Position numbers and translations under genes: made by a program | Notes under the pieces: generated by a model | The model's database searches: none | What the model was told of the DNA's origin: nothing | Seen by the model: only the letters and a program-made list of their open reading frames with translations | Part shown: piece after piece, positions 1-9,543 of the stretch | How the letters are laid out: every line of letters begins with the position of its first letter | Numbering within the stretch: the first letter of the stretch is position 1 | Assembly (NCBI RefSeq): GCF_021390155.1 | Contig: NZ_CP089985.1 | Coordinates: 1,003,001-1,067,000 of the forward strand | From: Pseudomonas sp. HN11 | GTDB lineage: Bacteria > Pseudomonadota > Gammaproteobacteria > Pseudomonadales > Pseudomonadaceae | Length of the DNA: 64,000 bases | Direction: 5' to 3'

Positions 1-470
1 AGGCCGAGGGTCTTACCTTCCAGCTCGACAATCGGGTGGTCCAGCAGGCAGAACTGTTTGGCCTCCTGCCACTTGCCGGCGCTGACATCCCGTTGATAAT
101 CCTTAAAGCGCGTCGCCAGGTTGAGCAACAGCATGATCGTGTGCTGCGCCACCGACGGCGTGCCATAGCCCTGGCAGTTGCTCACGGTGATGCCACGGGC
201 GCGGGCGGCTTGCAGGTCGACATTGTTGGTGCCGGTGGCCGAGACCAGGATCAGCTTGAGTTCCGCGCAGGTCGCCAGGGTTTCGGCGCTGAGGGCGATC
301 TTGTTGCTGATGACCACGTGGGCGCCTTGCACGCGTTCGATCACGTTCTGCGCCGTGGTGTCGGTAAACAACTGCAGCTCGCTGAAGCTGCCTCGCAGCT
401 CACTGAGGTCGAGGTCCCCCAGGTCCAGGGACGGGTGATCAAGGAAGACGGCGCGGCGATTGTTCGTCAT
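1..470 (-). CDS. D-2-hydroxyacid dehydrogenase, N-terminal part (cut by window edge)
   Basis: Translating the minus strand from the ATG at 470-468 gives about 156 codons without a stop before the window edge. The frame holds the N-terminal substrate-binding half of an NAD-dependent D-2-hydroxyacid dehydrogenase of the glycerate/hydroxypyruvate reductase type. Residues 79-85 read TGTNNVD, the family motif at the hinge into the nucleotide-binding domain, followed by VSNCQGYGTPSVAQHT, a stretch typical of the family. The NAD-binding glycine motif and the catalytic Arg/Glu/His lie beyond the edge, so substrate cannot be told. The start is the first ATG after the divergent intergenic gap; the LysE gene runs the other way 86 bases off. 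A second, different member of this family lies at 49999-50973. Confidence 0.9.
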   Translation of the reverse strand, partial: MTNNRRAVFLDHPSLDLGDLDLSELRGSFSELQLFTDTTAQNVIERVQGAHVVISNKIALSAETLATCAELKLILVSATGTNNVDLQAARARGITVSNCQGYGTPSVAQHTIMLLLNLATRFKDYQRDVSAGKWQEAKQFCLLDHPIVELEGKTLG

Positions 471-555
471 CAACTGTACCTTTTGCGACAGGGTTCGAAG
501 GCGTAATCTTTCGAGCCTATCAGATGAAATAATCAGTTACTTAATTGGAGTGAGC

Positions 556-1188
556 ATGTACGCCGCCGAATTTTTGACCGTAGCCCTGATTCACTTGTTG
601 GCGGTGGCCAGCCCCGGCCCGGATTTCGCGGTGGTGGTGCGTGAGAGTGTCACTCACGGCCGCCGCGCCGGGACCTGGACTGCACTGGGCGTCGGCTCGG
701 CGATTTTCCTGCACGTGGGGTATTCGTTGCTCGGTATCGGCTTGATCGTGTCCCAGTCCATCGTGCTGTTTAACGCGCTCAAGTGGGCGGCGGCGGCCTA
801 CCTGTTGTACATCGGTTTCAAAGCCCTGCGCGCGCAACCGGCCAAGCCTGCCGCCGAAGGCGAGTTGCATCGCGAAGCCGGCGAGCGCACCCCGCGTGGC
901 GCCTTCACTGCCGGTTTCGTAACCAATGGCTTGAACCCCAAGGCCACGCTGTTCTTCCTGTCGTTGTTCACCGTGGTGATCAACCCGGACACGCCCCTGG
1001 CGATCCAGGCCGGTTACGGCGTGTACCTGGCGGTGGCGACGGCGCTGTGGTTCTGCCTGGTGGCGATGCTGTTCAGCCAGCAGCGCGTGCGCGCCGGGTT
1101 TGCGCGGATGGGGCACTGGTTCGATCGGACCATGGGCGCGGTGTTGATTGCCATTGGCGTGAAACTGGCCTTCACCAGCATGAAATAG
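556..1188 (+). CDS. LysE/RhtB family amino-acid exporter
   Basis: A 210-residue inner-membrane protein of the LysE/RhtB exporter family, which pushes amino acids or related metabolites out of the cell. It has the family motif ASPGPDFAVVV near residues 17-27, five or six hydrophobic segments, and a polar loop around residues 95-120, with the length usual for the family. I chose the ATG at 556 because GGAG sits at 547-550, six bases upstream. A longer in-frame start at 460 would fall inside the divergent dehydrogenase gene. The substrate is not shown by the sequence. Confidence 0.92.
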   Translation: MYAAEFLTVALIHLLAVASPGPDFAVVVRESVTHGRRAGTWTALGVGSAIFLHVGYSLLGIGLIVSQSIVLFNALKWAAAAYLLYIGFKALRAQPAKPAAEGELHREAGERTPRGAFTAGFVTNGLNPKATLFFLSLFTVVINPDTPLAIQAGYGVYLAVATALWFCLVAMLFSQQRVRAGFARMGHWFDRTMGAVLIAIGVKLAFTSMK

Positions 1189-1319
1189 GCCGGATGCTGG
1201 CGCAAAGCTAGCATTCATTGGGGTCTGCAAATCATTCCTTTGGCTGATTTGGCTGAAACATTAGCGCTCTACAGTGCAGTTCTTTCAGCCAAGACCGTGC
1301 AGTCATTAAAGGGATTCGT

Positions 1320-3002
1320 ATGTTGCAGACCCGCGTCATTCCACCCGCCGAAGGTGCGTACCAATACCCGCTGTTGATCAAACGCCTGTTGATGTCCGGC
1401 ACCCGTTACGAGAAGACCCGGGAAATCGTCTACCGCGACAAACTGCGCTACACCTACCCGACCCTGATCGAGCGGGTCGCACGGCTGGCCAATGTGCTGA
1501 CTGAGGCGGGTGTCAAGGCCGGTGATACCGTCGCCGTGATGGACTGGGACAGCCATCGCTACCTGGAATGCATGTTCGCCATCCCGATGATTGGCGCGGT
1601 GATCCACACCATCAACGTGCGCCTGTCGCCGGAACAGATCCTCTACACCATGAACCACGCCGAGGACCGCTTTGTGCTGGTCAACAGCGAGTTCGTGGGG
1701 CTTTACCAGGCCATTGCCGGGCAACTGACCACCGTTGACAAGACCCTGCTGCTCACCGATGGCGAATCCAAGACCGCCGAGCTGCCCAATCTGGTGGGCG
1801 AGTACGAAACCCTGCTCGCCGCCGCCAGCCCAAAGTATGACTTCCAGGATTTCGACGAACACTCCGTCGCCACCACCTTCTACACCACCGGCACCACCGG
1901 CAACCCCAAGGGGGTGTATTTCACCCACCGCCAATTGGTGCTGCACACCATCAGCGTGGCGACCATCATGGGCAGCGTCGACAGCGTACGGTTGCTGGGC
2001 ACCAACGATGTGTACATGCCGATCACGCCCATGTTCCACGTGCACGCCTGGGGCTTGCCGTATGTGGCGACCATGCTGGGCTTGAAGCAGGTTTACCCCG
2101 GCCGCTATGACCCGGAATACCTGGTGGAGCTGTGGCGCAAGGAAAAGGTTACCTTCTCCCACTGCGTGCCGACCATCCTGCAGATGGTGCTCAACGCCAA
2201 GGCTGCCCAGGATGTGGATTTCGGTGGCTGGAAAATCGTCATCGGCGGCAGTGCGCTCAACCGTTCGCTCTACGAAGCGTCCAAGGCCCGTGGCATTCAG
2301 TTGACTGCCGCCTACGGCATGTCCGAGACCGGGCCGCTGGTGTCCTGCGCCCACCTCAACGAAGAGCTGATGGCCGGCACCGAGGATGAGCGCACCACGT
2401 ACCGCATCAAGGCCGGTGTGCCCGGGCCTTTGGTGGAAGCGGCGATCATCGACGGCGACGGCAACTTCCTGCCTGCCGATGGCGAGTCTCAGGGCGAGTT
2501 GGTGCTGCGCGCGCCGTGGCTCAGCGAAGGCTATTTCAATGAGCCGCAGAAGGGCGCCGAGCTGTGGGAAGGCGGCTGGATGCACACCGGCGACGTCGCC
2601 ACGCTGGACGCCTTCGGGGTGATCGACATCCGCGACCGTATCAAGGATGTGATCAAGACCGGCGGCGAGTGGATCTCCTCCCTGGCTCTTGAAGACCTGG
2701 TCAGCCGTCACCCGGCGGTACGCGAAGTAGCGGTGGTGGGCATCGCTGATCCGCAATGGGGCGAGCGCCCGTTTGCCTTGCTGGTGGTGCGTGATGGCCA
2801 TGTGATAGGGGCTCGCGAGCTCAAGGAACACCTCAAGCCGTTCGTGGAGCTGGGCCACTTGAGCAAGTGGGCGATTCCAAGCCAGATCGCCGTTGTTACG
2901 GAAATTCCCAAGACGAGCGTAGGAAAACTCGATAAAAAACGTATCCGTATCGACATCATCGAATGGCAGGCCAACAACAGCACCTTCCTGTCCACTCTCT
3001 GA
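1320..3002 (+). CDS. Acyl-CoA ligase (AMP-binding, medium/long-chain fatty-acid type)
   Basis: A 560-residue ATP-dependent acyl-CoA synthetase of the ANL superfamily, which activates a fatty acid to acyl-AMP and then acyl-CoA in the cytoplasm. The AMP-binding P-loop TTGTTGNPKG lies near residue 190, the adenine motif AAYGMSETGP near 325, the hinge motif around KTGGEWIS near 445, and the C-terminal catalytic lysine in KTSVGKLDKKR near 535. It is a complete enzyme. It precedes DUF1302, DUF1329 and LuxR genes, an arrangement I know from other pseudomonads including P. putida, where the homologous ligase has been linked to growth on medium-chain fatty acids. The 332-base gap to the next gene suggests a separate promoter for the DUF genes. 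Chain-length preference is inferred from that parallel, not seen. Confidence 0.9.
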   Translation: MLQTRVIPPAEGAYQYPLLIKRLLMSGTRYEKTREIVYRDKLRYTYPTLIERVARLANVLTEAGVKAGDTVAVMDWDSHRYLECMFAIPMIGAVIHTINVRLSPEQILYTMNHAEDRFVLVNSEFVGLYQAIAGQLTTVDKTLLLTDGESKTAELPNLVGEYETLLAAASPKYDFQDFDEHSVATTFYTTGTTGNPKGVYFTHRQLVLHTISVATIMGSVDSVRLLGTNDVYMPITPMFHVHAWGLPYVATMLGLKQVYPGRYDPEYLVELWRKEKVTFSHCVPTILQMVLNAKAAQDVDFGGWKIVIGGSALNRSLYEASKARGIQLTAAYGMSETGPLVSCAHLNEELMAGTEDERTTYRIKAGVPGPLVEAAIIDGDGNFLPADGESQGELVLRAPWLSEGYFNEPQKGAELWEGGWMHTGDVATLDAFGVIDIRDRIKDVIKTGGEWISSLALEDLVSRHPAVREVAVVGIADPQWGERPFALLVVRDGHVIGARELKEHLKPFVELGHLSKWAIPSQIAVVTEIPKTSVGKLDKKRIRIDIIEWQANNSTFLSTL

Positions 3003-3334
3003 GCCGGTTTGCCGTGGCCATGTGGCACGGCAATGCTCTATCTCGCGCCTTCACTTGTGATTTGCCGATTTTCAGCCATCCTTGCCGCGTCGGCCTTCGC
3101 CGACGTGGCGAAAGGGTCGTGGCAGACGGGTCGGTGATGCAAATCACACTTTAGAGGGATCAAGCACTACCCCCTGCTGGCTATAGTCCCTTCCAGAGTT
3201 TTTCACGGATGTTCCGCTACGGGCCATGGGGGCTCGACTGCCGAGCGGCATTGGAATCGTTGTATTCCGGCCGTTACATGCATCACAGAAAGAACTCACT
3301 GCCATAACAATAAAATGCACATGGAGTAGCGTCG
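3003..3334. other. Intergenic region with two hairpins between ligase and DUF1302 genes
   Basis: No convincing gene is seen in these 332 bases. An 8-bp perfect stem (3009-3016 with 3026-3033, 9-base loop) directly follows the ligase stop. A second, 11-bp stem with one G-T pair and a CTTC loop lies at 3084-3109. Neither has a T-run after it, so they are at best weak terminators or attenuators. The leader and promoter of the DUF1302 gene must lie in the second half, but I could not fix a promoter. Confidence 0.5.
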
Positions 3335-5194
3335 ATGACCTCAGTAAACCAGTTCTGGCGCCGGGCAAGACTGCCCCTGGCCGTCAGTCTCGCTTCTACG
3401 CTCGCCGGGCCCGCATTCGGCGTCAGTTTCAATATCGGTGAAATCGAAGGGAGTTTTGACTCGTCGCTTTCCGTGGGTGCGAGCTGGTCGACGGCCAAGC
3501 CCAACAAAGACCTGATTGGTGCAAATAACGGTGGTCGTGGCCTGTCCCAGACTTCCGATGACGGTCACCTAAACTTCAAGCGCGGTGAGACCTTCTCGAA
3601 GATCTTCAAAGGCATTCATGATCTGGAGCTGAAGTACGGCGATACCGGTGTATTTGTACGTGGCAAGTACTGGTATGACTTTGAGTTGAAAGACGAAAGC
3701 CGTGAGTTCAAAGACATCAGCGACAGCAATCGCAAGGAAGGTGCCAAGTCATCCGGTGGGCAGATTCTCGATGCCTTCATCTACCACAACTACAACATTG
3801 CCGATTTGCCGGGTAACGTGCGCTTCGGCAAGCAGGTGGTGAGCTGGGGTGAAAGTACCTTCATCGGCGGCGGTATCAACTCCATCAACCCGATCGACGT
3901 GTCAGCGTTCCGGCGTCCGGGGGCTGAAATCAAGGAGGGCTTGATTCCGGTCAACATGTTCTATGTGTCACAGACGCTGACGGATAACTTGTCGGCTGAA
4001 GCTTTTTACCAATTGGAGTGGGACCAGACCGTTACGGACAACTGCGGGACGTTTTTCTCGCAGCCGGACGTGATCTCAGACGGTTGCGACAATAACCTGC
4101 GAGTTCTCAACAAGCGCTCAACCATTCCGGGCGCTGCGTTCCCGACCTTGAATGCCCTGGGTGTAGACGTCAATAACGAAGGCGTACTGGTGCGTCGTGG
4201 CCCTGACCGTGATGCGCGGGACAGTGGCCAGTTCGGCGTGGCCATGCATTACAACTTCGAACCGCTGGATACCGAGTTCGGCGCGTACTTCATGAATTAC
4301 CACAGCCGTGCGCCGATCTTCAGTGCGCAAGGTGCACCGTCCTCGGCTTATACCCGTCCGTTGGGGCCGCTGGCTGCGCTGCGTCCGCTGATCGTGGCCG
4401 GTAGCTCGAACTACTTCGTCGAGTACCCGGAAGATATCCGCCTCTACGGTCTGAGCTTCTCCACCACGCTACCTACGGGCACGGCCTGGAGCGGTGAGTT
4501 GAGCTACCGGCCGAATGCGCCGGTGCAACTGAGCACGACTGACATCCTGTATGCCGGTGTCACGCCCATTCCGGGCTTTGGCAATGCGTCCGTGCTGAAA
4601 GGGACGCCTGGCCAGGACCTGCATGGCTATAACCGCAAGGAAGTGACTCAGTTCCAGACAACCTTCACGCATTTCTTCGATCAGGTGATGGGCGCCAGCC
4701 GCTTGACCACCGTCGGTGAGATTGGTGTGACCCATGTGGGCGGCCTGGAAAGCAAGTCCGAGGCCCGTTACGGTCGTGATCCGGTGTTTGGTCCAGGTAG
4801 CCTGCCAGGCGGGTTCTGCAACGCCCTCAACAACTCGACGGCCACCGGCGCCGGTCTGCCCAATGCGGCAGGTCTGAACACCAACTGCAACAACGACGGT
4901 TACACCACCGCCACCTCCTGGGGCTACCGCGCTCGCGCCATCTGGGAATACCCGGATGTGTTCGCCGGCGTCAACCTCAAGCCAAACGTGGCGTGGTCCC
5001 ATGACGTCAAAGGTTACTCGCCAGGCCCAGGCGGTAACTTCGAAGAAGGTCGCAAGGCGGTCAGCCTGGGCCTGGATGCCGAGTATCAAAACACCTACAC
5101 CGCCAGCCTGGCCTACACCAACTTCTTTGGTGGCAAGTTCAGTACGGTGGATGACCGCGACTTCGTCGCGTTGAGCTTCGGCGCCAACTTCTAA
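3335..5194 (+). CDS. DUF1302 family protein, probable outer-membrane protein
   Basis: A 619-residue secreted protein. Residues 1-29 form a signal peptide: a basic start with WRRAR, a hydrophobic core, and a likely cut near GPAFG. The rest is rich in short alternating beta-like stretches and aromatic residues, and the chain ends in phenylalanine (FGANF), as many outer-membrane barrels do. This is the DUF1302 pattern. DUF1302 genes almost always sit next to DUF1329 genes, as here, with a 27-base gap. The pair is known from pseudomonad fatty-acid and ester-using loci, where a role at the cell surface in lipid or ester use has been proposed. The molecular function is not established. The ATG at 3335 follows GGAGTAGC, a reasonable ribosome-binding site. 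Confidence 0.88.
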   Translation: MTSVNQFWRRARLPLAVSLASTLAGPAFGVSFNIGEIEGSFDSSLSVGASWSTAKPNKDLIGANNGGRGLSQTSDDGHLNFKRGETFSKIFKGIHDLELKYGDTGVFVRGKYWYDFELKDESREFKDISDSNRKEGAKSSGGQILDAFIYHNYNIADLPGNVRFGKQVVSWGESTFIGGGINSINPIDVSAFRRPGAEIKEGLIPVNMFYVSQTLTDNLSAEAFYQLEWDQTVTDNCGTFFSQPDVISDGCDNNLRVLNKRSTIPGAAFPTLNALGVDVNNEGVLVRRGPDRDARDSGQFGVAMHYNFEPLDTEFGAYFMNYHSRAPIFSAQGAPSSAYTRPLGPLAALRPLIVAGSSNYFVEYPEDIRLYGLSFSTTLPTGTAWSGELSYRPNAPVQLSTTDILYAGVTPIPGFGNASVLKGTPGQDLHGYNRKEVTQFQTTFTHFFDQVMGASRLTTVGEIGVTHVGGLESKSEARYGRDPVFGPGSLPGGFCNALNNSTATGAGLPNAAGLNTNCNNDGYTTATSWGYRARAIWEYPDVFAGVNLKPNVAWSHDVKGYSPGPGGNFEEGRKAVSLGLDAEYQNTYTASLAYTNFFGGKFSTVDDRDFVALSFGANF

Positions 5195-5221
5195 GCACAC
5201 GCATTTCAGGAAGACCAGAAC

Positions 5222-6586
5222 ATGAAAATAACCAAAAGTCTGTTGCACGTGGGTGTGCTTGGGCTGTCGATCCTGGCGAGCAACGTCATGGCGGCAGTGT
5301 CGGCGGATGAAGCCGCCAAGCTGGGCACGACCCTGACGCCGATGGGCGCGGAAATGGCCGGTAACGCGGCGGGCACCATTCCAAAATGGTCGCCGCTGCC
5401 AACCAACGCCGGCGCTGTTGACGCCCGTGGGTTCCTGGCCAACCCTTACGCCAGTGAGCAACCGCAATTCACCATCACTGCGGCGAATGTCGAGCAGTAC
5501 AAAGACAAGCTGGCGCCGGGGCAGTACGCGATGTTCAAGCGTTACCCGGAAACCTTCAGGATGCCGGTCTACCCGACCCATCGCGGTGCCACGGTGCCAG
5601 CGGATGTGTTTGCCTCCATCAAGAAGAACGCCACCAACACCAACCTGGTGTCTGGCGGTAACGGCCTGGAAAATTTCGAAACCGCCGTGCCGTTCCCGAT
5701 CCCGAAAAGCGGCGTGGAAGTGATCTGGAACCACATCACCCGCTATCGCGGTGGCAGCGTGACCCGCCTGGTGACCCAGGCTACGCCGCAGACCAACGGT
5801 TCCTACAGCCTGGTGTACTTCCGCGACCAGTTCGTGTTCCGCGACAAGATGAAAGACTTCGACCCGAAAAACCCGGGCAACGTGCTGTTCTACTTCAAGC
5901 AGCAAGTGACGGCGCCGGCCCGTCTGGCCGGTGGTGTACTGCTGGTGCACGAAACCCTGGACCAGGTGAAGGAACCGCGTTCTGCGTGGGTCTACAACGC
6001 CGGCCAGCGCCGCGTGCGTCGGGCGCCGCAAGTGTCCTATGACGGCCCGGGCACCGCCGCCGACGGCCTGCGGACCTCCGACAACCTCGACATGTACAAC
6101 GGTGCACCGGATCGCTACGACTGGAAGCTGGAAGGCAAGAAAGAGATCTACATCGCCTCCAACAGCTACAAGATCGACGATCCGAAGCTCAAATACGCCG
6201 ACATCATCAAGGCCGGCCACATCAACCAGGACCTGACTCGCTACGAGCTGCGCCGCGTCTGGCACGTCGTCGCCACCTTGAAGGAGGGCCAGCGCCACAT
6301 CTACGCCAAACGTGACTTCTACATCGACGAAGACACCTGGCAGGCAGCGGTGATCGACCACTACGACGGTCGTGGCCAACTGTGGCGCGTCGCCGAAGCC
6401 CATGCCGAGAACTACTACGACAAGCAAGTGCCGTGGTACGCCCTGGAAACCCTCTACGACCTGCAGTCTGGCCGCTACCTGGCGCTGGGCATGAAGAACG
6501 AAGAGAAGCAGGCGTATGACTTCGGCTTCACCGCCAGCACCAGCGACTTCACGCCGGCGGCCCTGCGCCAGGACGGCGTTCGCTAA
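5222..6586 (+). CDS. DUF1329 family periplasmic protein
   Basis: A 454-residue exported protein of the DUF1329 family. The N-terminus MKITKSLLHVGVLGLS and on to NVMA, about 24 residues, is a signal peptide. The mature part has the aromatic, tyrosine- and aspartate-rich composition of the family. DUF1329 is described as having a fold related to periplasmic lipoprotein carriers of the LolA/LolB type, so a role in moving or handling a hydrophobic substrate beside the DUF1302 outer-membrane partner is plausible; that is inference. It is cotranscribed with the DUF1302 gene (27-base gap) and closed by a strong terminator 33 bases downstream. Confidence 0.88.
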   Translation: MKITKSLLHVGVLGLSILASNVMAAVSADEAAKLGTTLTPMGAEMAGNAAGTIPKWSPLPTNAGAVDARGFLANPYASEQPQFTITAANVEQYKDKLAPGQYAMFKRYPETFRMPVYPTHRGATVPADVFASIKKNATNTNLVSGGNGLENFETAVPFPIPKSGVEVIWNHITRYRGGSVTRLVTQATPQTNGSYSLVYFRDQFVFRDKMKDFDPKNPGNVLFYFKQQVTAPARLAGGVLLVHETLDQVKEPRSAWVYNAGQRRVRRAPQVSYDGPGTAADGLRTSDNLDMYNGAPDRYDWKLEGKKEIYIASNSYKIDDPKLKYADIIKAGHINQDLTRYELRRVWHVVATLKEGQRHIYAKRDFYIDEDTWQAAVIDHYDGRGQLWRVAEAHAENYYDKQVPWYALETLYDLQSGRYLALGMKNEEKQAYDFGFTASTSDFTPAALRQDGVR

Positions 6587-6618
6587 CCCGCGTTGACCGA
6601 GGCCGCATCCTCGCAAAG

Positions 6619-6646
6619 AAGCCCCGACCGGTTCGGGGCTTTTTTG
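6619..6646 (+). terminator. Rho-independent terminator after the DUF1329 gene
   Basis: A 9-bp perfect G+C-rich stem (arms 6619-6627 and 6633-6641, five-base loop) runs straight into six T residues. It ends the DUF1302-DUF1329 transcript, so the LuxR gene downstream needs its own promoter. Confidence 0.92.
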
Positions 6647-6772
6647 TATGCGTATTTTTTTGTCGCAGTTCTTTTTCAGGCAAATGTCGCAAAGATCTAC
6701 AAACCCGCCGTTTTTACCGCTAGTCTGCGCAGATCTGCAATGCCGACCACAGCCTTCTACAAGAGCCCGGCG

Positions 6773-9502
6773 ATGACTGATCTGTCCCGAATCCAAGGGC
6801 CTGCTAGTACGGTAATCCCGACGCTGGAAGGTCGCTTCTACAGGCCACCTCTGCCTGATGGTTATGTGCTGCGCCCGCGCCTGTGCGAGCGCCTGAGCGC
6901 AGGTCTGGAAGGGCGGTTGCTGCTGGTCAGCGCACCGGCTGGGTTCGGCAAGAGTTCGTTGGCGGTGGAGTTCTGCCAGAGCCTGCCGGCCCATTGGCAA
7001 AGCCTGTGGCTGGGCCTGAGCCCTCGGGACAACGACCCAGGGCGTTTCCTCGAGCGCCTGCTCGACGGTTTGCAGCAATTCTTCCCGCAACTCGGCGCCC
7101 AATCCCTGGGCCTGCTGAAAATGCGCCAACGTCACCAACCTTTTGCTTTTGAAGAATGGCTGGATGGCCTGCTTGACGAGTTAGCTGTGCACCTGTCCAC
7201 CCGCGCACCCTTGCTGTTGGTGCTGGATGATTACCATCTGACCCAGGGGCCGGTGCTTGACCGTTGCCTGCAATTTTTTCTCAATCATTTGCCTGATGGT
7301 TTGGTGGTATTGGTGACCAGCCGCCAGCGGCCGGACTGGCATCTGGCACGGCTGCGGTTGTCGCGTCATCTGCTGGAACTGCATGAACAGGACCTGCGAC
7401 TGACGCACGACGAATCACTGGCGGTGCTGGATCGCCATAGCAGTTCTTTGCGCGGCGAGGCCCTGGATAACCTGATCCGTCGCAGCGAAGGCTGGGTTGC
7501 CGGCTTGCGTTTCTGGCTGCTGGCCGCTTCTGAAGCGGGCAGCGACGGCGCCCTGCCGCAGAGCCTGCACGGCGGTGAGGGGCTGATCCGCGATTACCTG
7601 CTGGAAGAAGTCATCGACTGCCTGCCGGCAGACGTGCAGGCGTTTTTGTACGACACCGCCCCTCAGGACCGTTTCTGCAGCGAACTCTGCGACGCGGTGC
7701 GTGAAGCACACGACAGTGGCGAAATCCTGCGTTACCTGCAGGCACACCAAGTGTTCCTGGTGCCGCTGGACGAGCAGGGGCATTGGTACCGTTATCACCA
7801 TCTTTTTTCTGATTTGCTGCGCACGCGGCGCGCCAGCAGCAACGTGCTGCCGGCGGCCAGCCTGCACTTGCGCGCGTGTCGTTGGTTCAATGCCCAGGGC
7901 TTGATCGATGAGGCGGTGGAGCAGGCGTTGCGCGCCGGTCATCTGGATGTGGCGGCCAACCTGGTGCAGAACCTGTCCGAAGAACAATTGCTGGCCGAGC
8001 AGAACGTGGGCATGTTGCTGCGCTGGAAAATGGACTTGCCCGACAGCCTGCTGATCAGCACGCCGCGCTTGATCGTGCTCTACAGCTGGGCCTTGGGCCT
8101 GGCCTGCCAGTTGGATGCGGCGGAAGAACTGTCCAGTTATCTCAGCCGCTTCCTGCCGGCGCCGTCGGCAACTGCGCAGAAATCGATGTTGGCGCAGTGG
8201 CTGGCGCTGAGCGGGATCATTGCCCGTGGCCGGGGCGATCGCGAGTTGACCCAACGCTACTGCGGCGAGGCCTTGGAAAGCTTGCCGCAACGGCGTTACG
8301 GCCAGCGGCTGATGTGTTTGTCGACCCTGTCCAACCTGGCCATCGTCGATGCCGACCTGTGGCGTGCGCGTGGCTTGAACCGCGAATCCCTTGAGCTGGC
8401 GCAGCGCGTCGGCAACCCCTTGTTCGAAGCCCTGGCCCATTATGACCGTGCGCGGGTTTTGCAGGCGCGCGGCGAGATCCTGCGGTCCTTGGATGAGGTG
8501 CGCCAGGGCCTGCAACGCTTGCACGGCCTGGCACCGCAGCGGCTGTACGCGGTGCGCGCGCGCTTGTCACTCTATGAAGGTTATTTGCTGCTGGTGCGGT
8601 TCCAGCCCGAGGCCGGGCTGGCACGCCTGCGCGCCGGCCTTGCCGAAGCCCGCGCTTGCCGCGATATCAGCGTGTTGATCGGCCATTGTGTGATCGCTAG
8701 TTTCGAAGGGCGCCGCGGTGACTTCGCCAAAGCCTTTGCCGAACTCGCCGAGGCCGAACGCCTGATGCATATCTGGGACGTGCCACCGATCTACTACCTG
8801 GCGATGATCACCCTGATCAAATGCGAGCTGTGGTTGGCCCAGGGCCGCACCGACCTGGCCGACGCCTGGCTGACCCGCCTGGGGCAAACCTACAATGGCG
8901 AACACGCCGCTGCCGCGCCGGAGTTCCACCCACACCTGCCGCAGCACATCGGGCTTCAACAGGCTGCGTTGGACGCGACTCGCCACCAGCCGGCGGCGGC
9001 GTTGCAACGTCTCGAAGAGTTGGCAATACAGGCTCATAACAGTGGGCGTCAGATGATCGCGCTGATGGCCCTGACCCAGCGGGTGCAACTGTTGCTGGGG
9101 GAGGGGCGGGAGGCAAAGGCGCGTCCAGTGTTTGCCCAAGCCCTTGAGGCCGGGGCAGGTGGCGCGTTGCAACCCTTCGACCGATTGCTGGAAACCCACC
9201 CGGACTGGATGCGCGAGCAGCTTGCCAAAGATCCCCATGGGCCGCTGAGCCAGAGCCTGCTGGCGCTGTTACCGGCGGTTGCAGTGGTGGAGGCAGCTTC
9301 GACTCATGAGACATTGAGCGCCCGAGAGCTGGCGGTGCTGCAATTGATCGCTCAGGGTTGCTCCAATCAGGAGATCAGCAACCGGTTGTTTATCTCACTG
9401 CACACGGTCAAGACTCACGCGAGCCACATCAACAGCAAGCTGGGTGTGGAGCGTCGTACGCAAGCGGTGGCTCGGGCACAGGAAATGGGGTTGTTAGGGT
9501 GA
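6773..9502 (+). CDS. MalT-like LuxR-family transcriptional regulator (STAND ATPase)
   Basis: A 909-residue regulator of the MalT/LAL type. From the N-terminus it has a P-loop ATPase with Walker A in SAPAGFGKSSLAVEF near residue 50, a Walker B-like LLLVLDDYH near 150, a long helical repeat region of TPR type over residues 400-830, and a C-terminal LuxR helix-turn-helix (LSARELAVLQLIAQG, then SLHTVKTHASHINSKLG) over the last 65 residues. Such proteins are ATP-dependent activators switched by an inducer. Its place after the ligase/DUF genes suggests it controls them. The frame is open from 6593, but that stretch runs through the terminator; I chose ATG 6773 because AAGAG lies eight bases upstream and the length then fits the family. 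ATG 6740 is the alternative. Confidence 0.88.
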   Translation: MTDLSRIQGPASTVIPTLEGRFYRPPLPDGYVLRPRLCERLSAGLEGRLLLVSAPAGFGKSSLAVEFCQSLPAHWQSLWLGLSPRDNDPGRFLERLLDGLQQFFPQLGAQSLGLLKMRQRHQPFAFEEWLDGLLDELAVHLSTRAPLLLVLDDYHLTQGPVLDRCLQFFLNHLPDGLVVLVTSRQRPDWHLARLRLSRHLLELHEQDLRLTHDESLAVLDRHSSSLRGEALDNLIRRSEGWVAGLRFWLLAASEAGSDGALPQSLHGGEGLIRDYLLEEVIDCLPADVQAFLYDTAPQDRFCSELCDAVREAHDSGEILRYLQAHQVFLVPLDEQGHWYRYHHLFSDLLRTRRASSNVLPAASLHLRACRWFNAQGLIDEAVEQALRAGHLDVAANLVQNLSEEQLLAEQNVGMLLRWKMDLPDSLLISTPRLIVLYSWALGLACQLDAAEELSSYLSRFLPAPSATAQKSMLAQWLALSGIIARGRGDRELTQRYCGEALESLPQRRYGQRLMCLSTLSNLAIVDADLWRARGLNRESLELAQRVGNPLFEALAHYDRARVLQARGEILRSLDEVRQGLQRLHGLAPQRLYAVRARLSLYEGYLLLVRFQPEAGLARLRAGLAEARACRDISVLIGHCVIASFEGRRGDFAKAFAELAEAERLMHIWDVPPIYYLAMITLIKCELWLAQGRTDLADAWLTRLGQTYNGEHAAAAPEFHPHLPQHIGLQQAALDATRHQPAAALQRLEELAIQAHNSGRQMIALMALTQRVQLLLGEGREAKARPVFAQALEAGAGGALQPFDRLLETHPDWMREQLAKDPHGPLSQSLLALLPAVAVVEAASTHETLSARELAVLQLIAQGCSNQEISNRLFISLHTVKTHASHINSKLGVERRTQAVARAQEMGLLG

Positions 9503-9543
9503 GAGGGCAGATGTTGTCGAGCAGTAAAACAGTCCACTCATGC

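Noticed and set aside
3024..3040. A sigma-54-like promoter TGGCACG...TGC just after the acyl-CoA ligase gene.
   Set aside because: The GG-to-GC spacing is one base short of the required distance, and it overlaps a hairpin at the end of the ligase gene.
4469..7138. A very long open frame on the minus strand opposite the DUF1302/DUF1329/LuxR genes (about 889 codons).
   Set aside because: It is antisense to recognisable proteins, crosses a strong terminator, has no ribosome-binding site and reads as low-complexity His/Gln/Arg/Val-rich text. Long false frames like this are normal in G+C-rich DNA.
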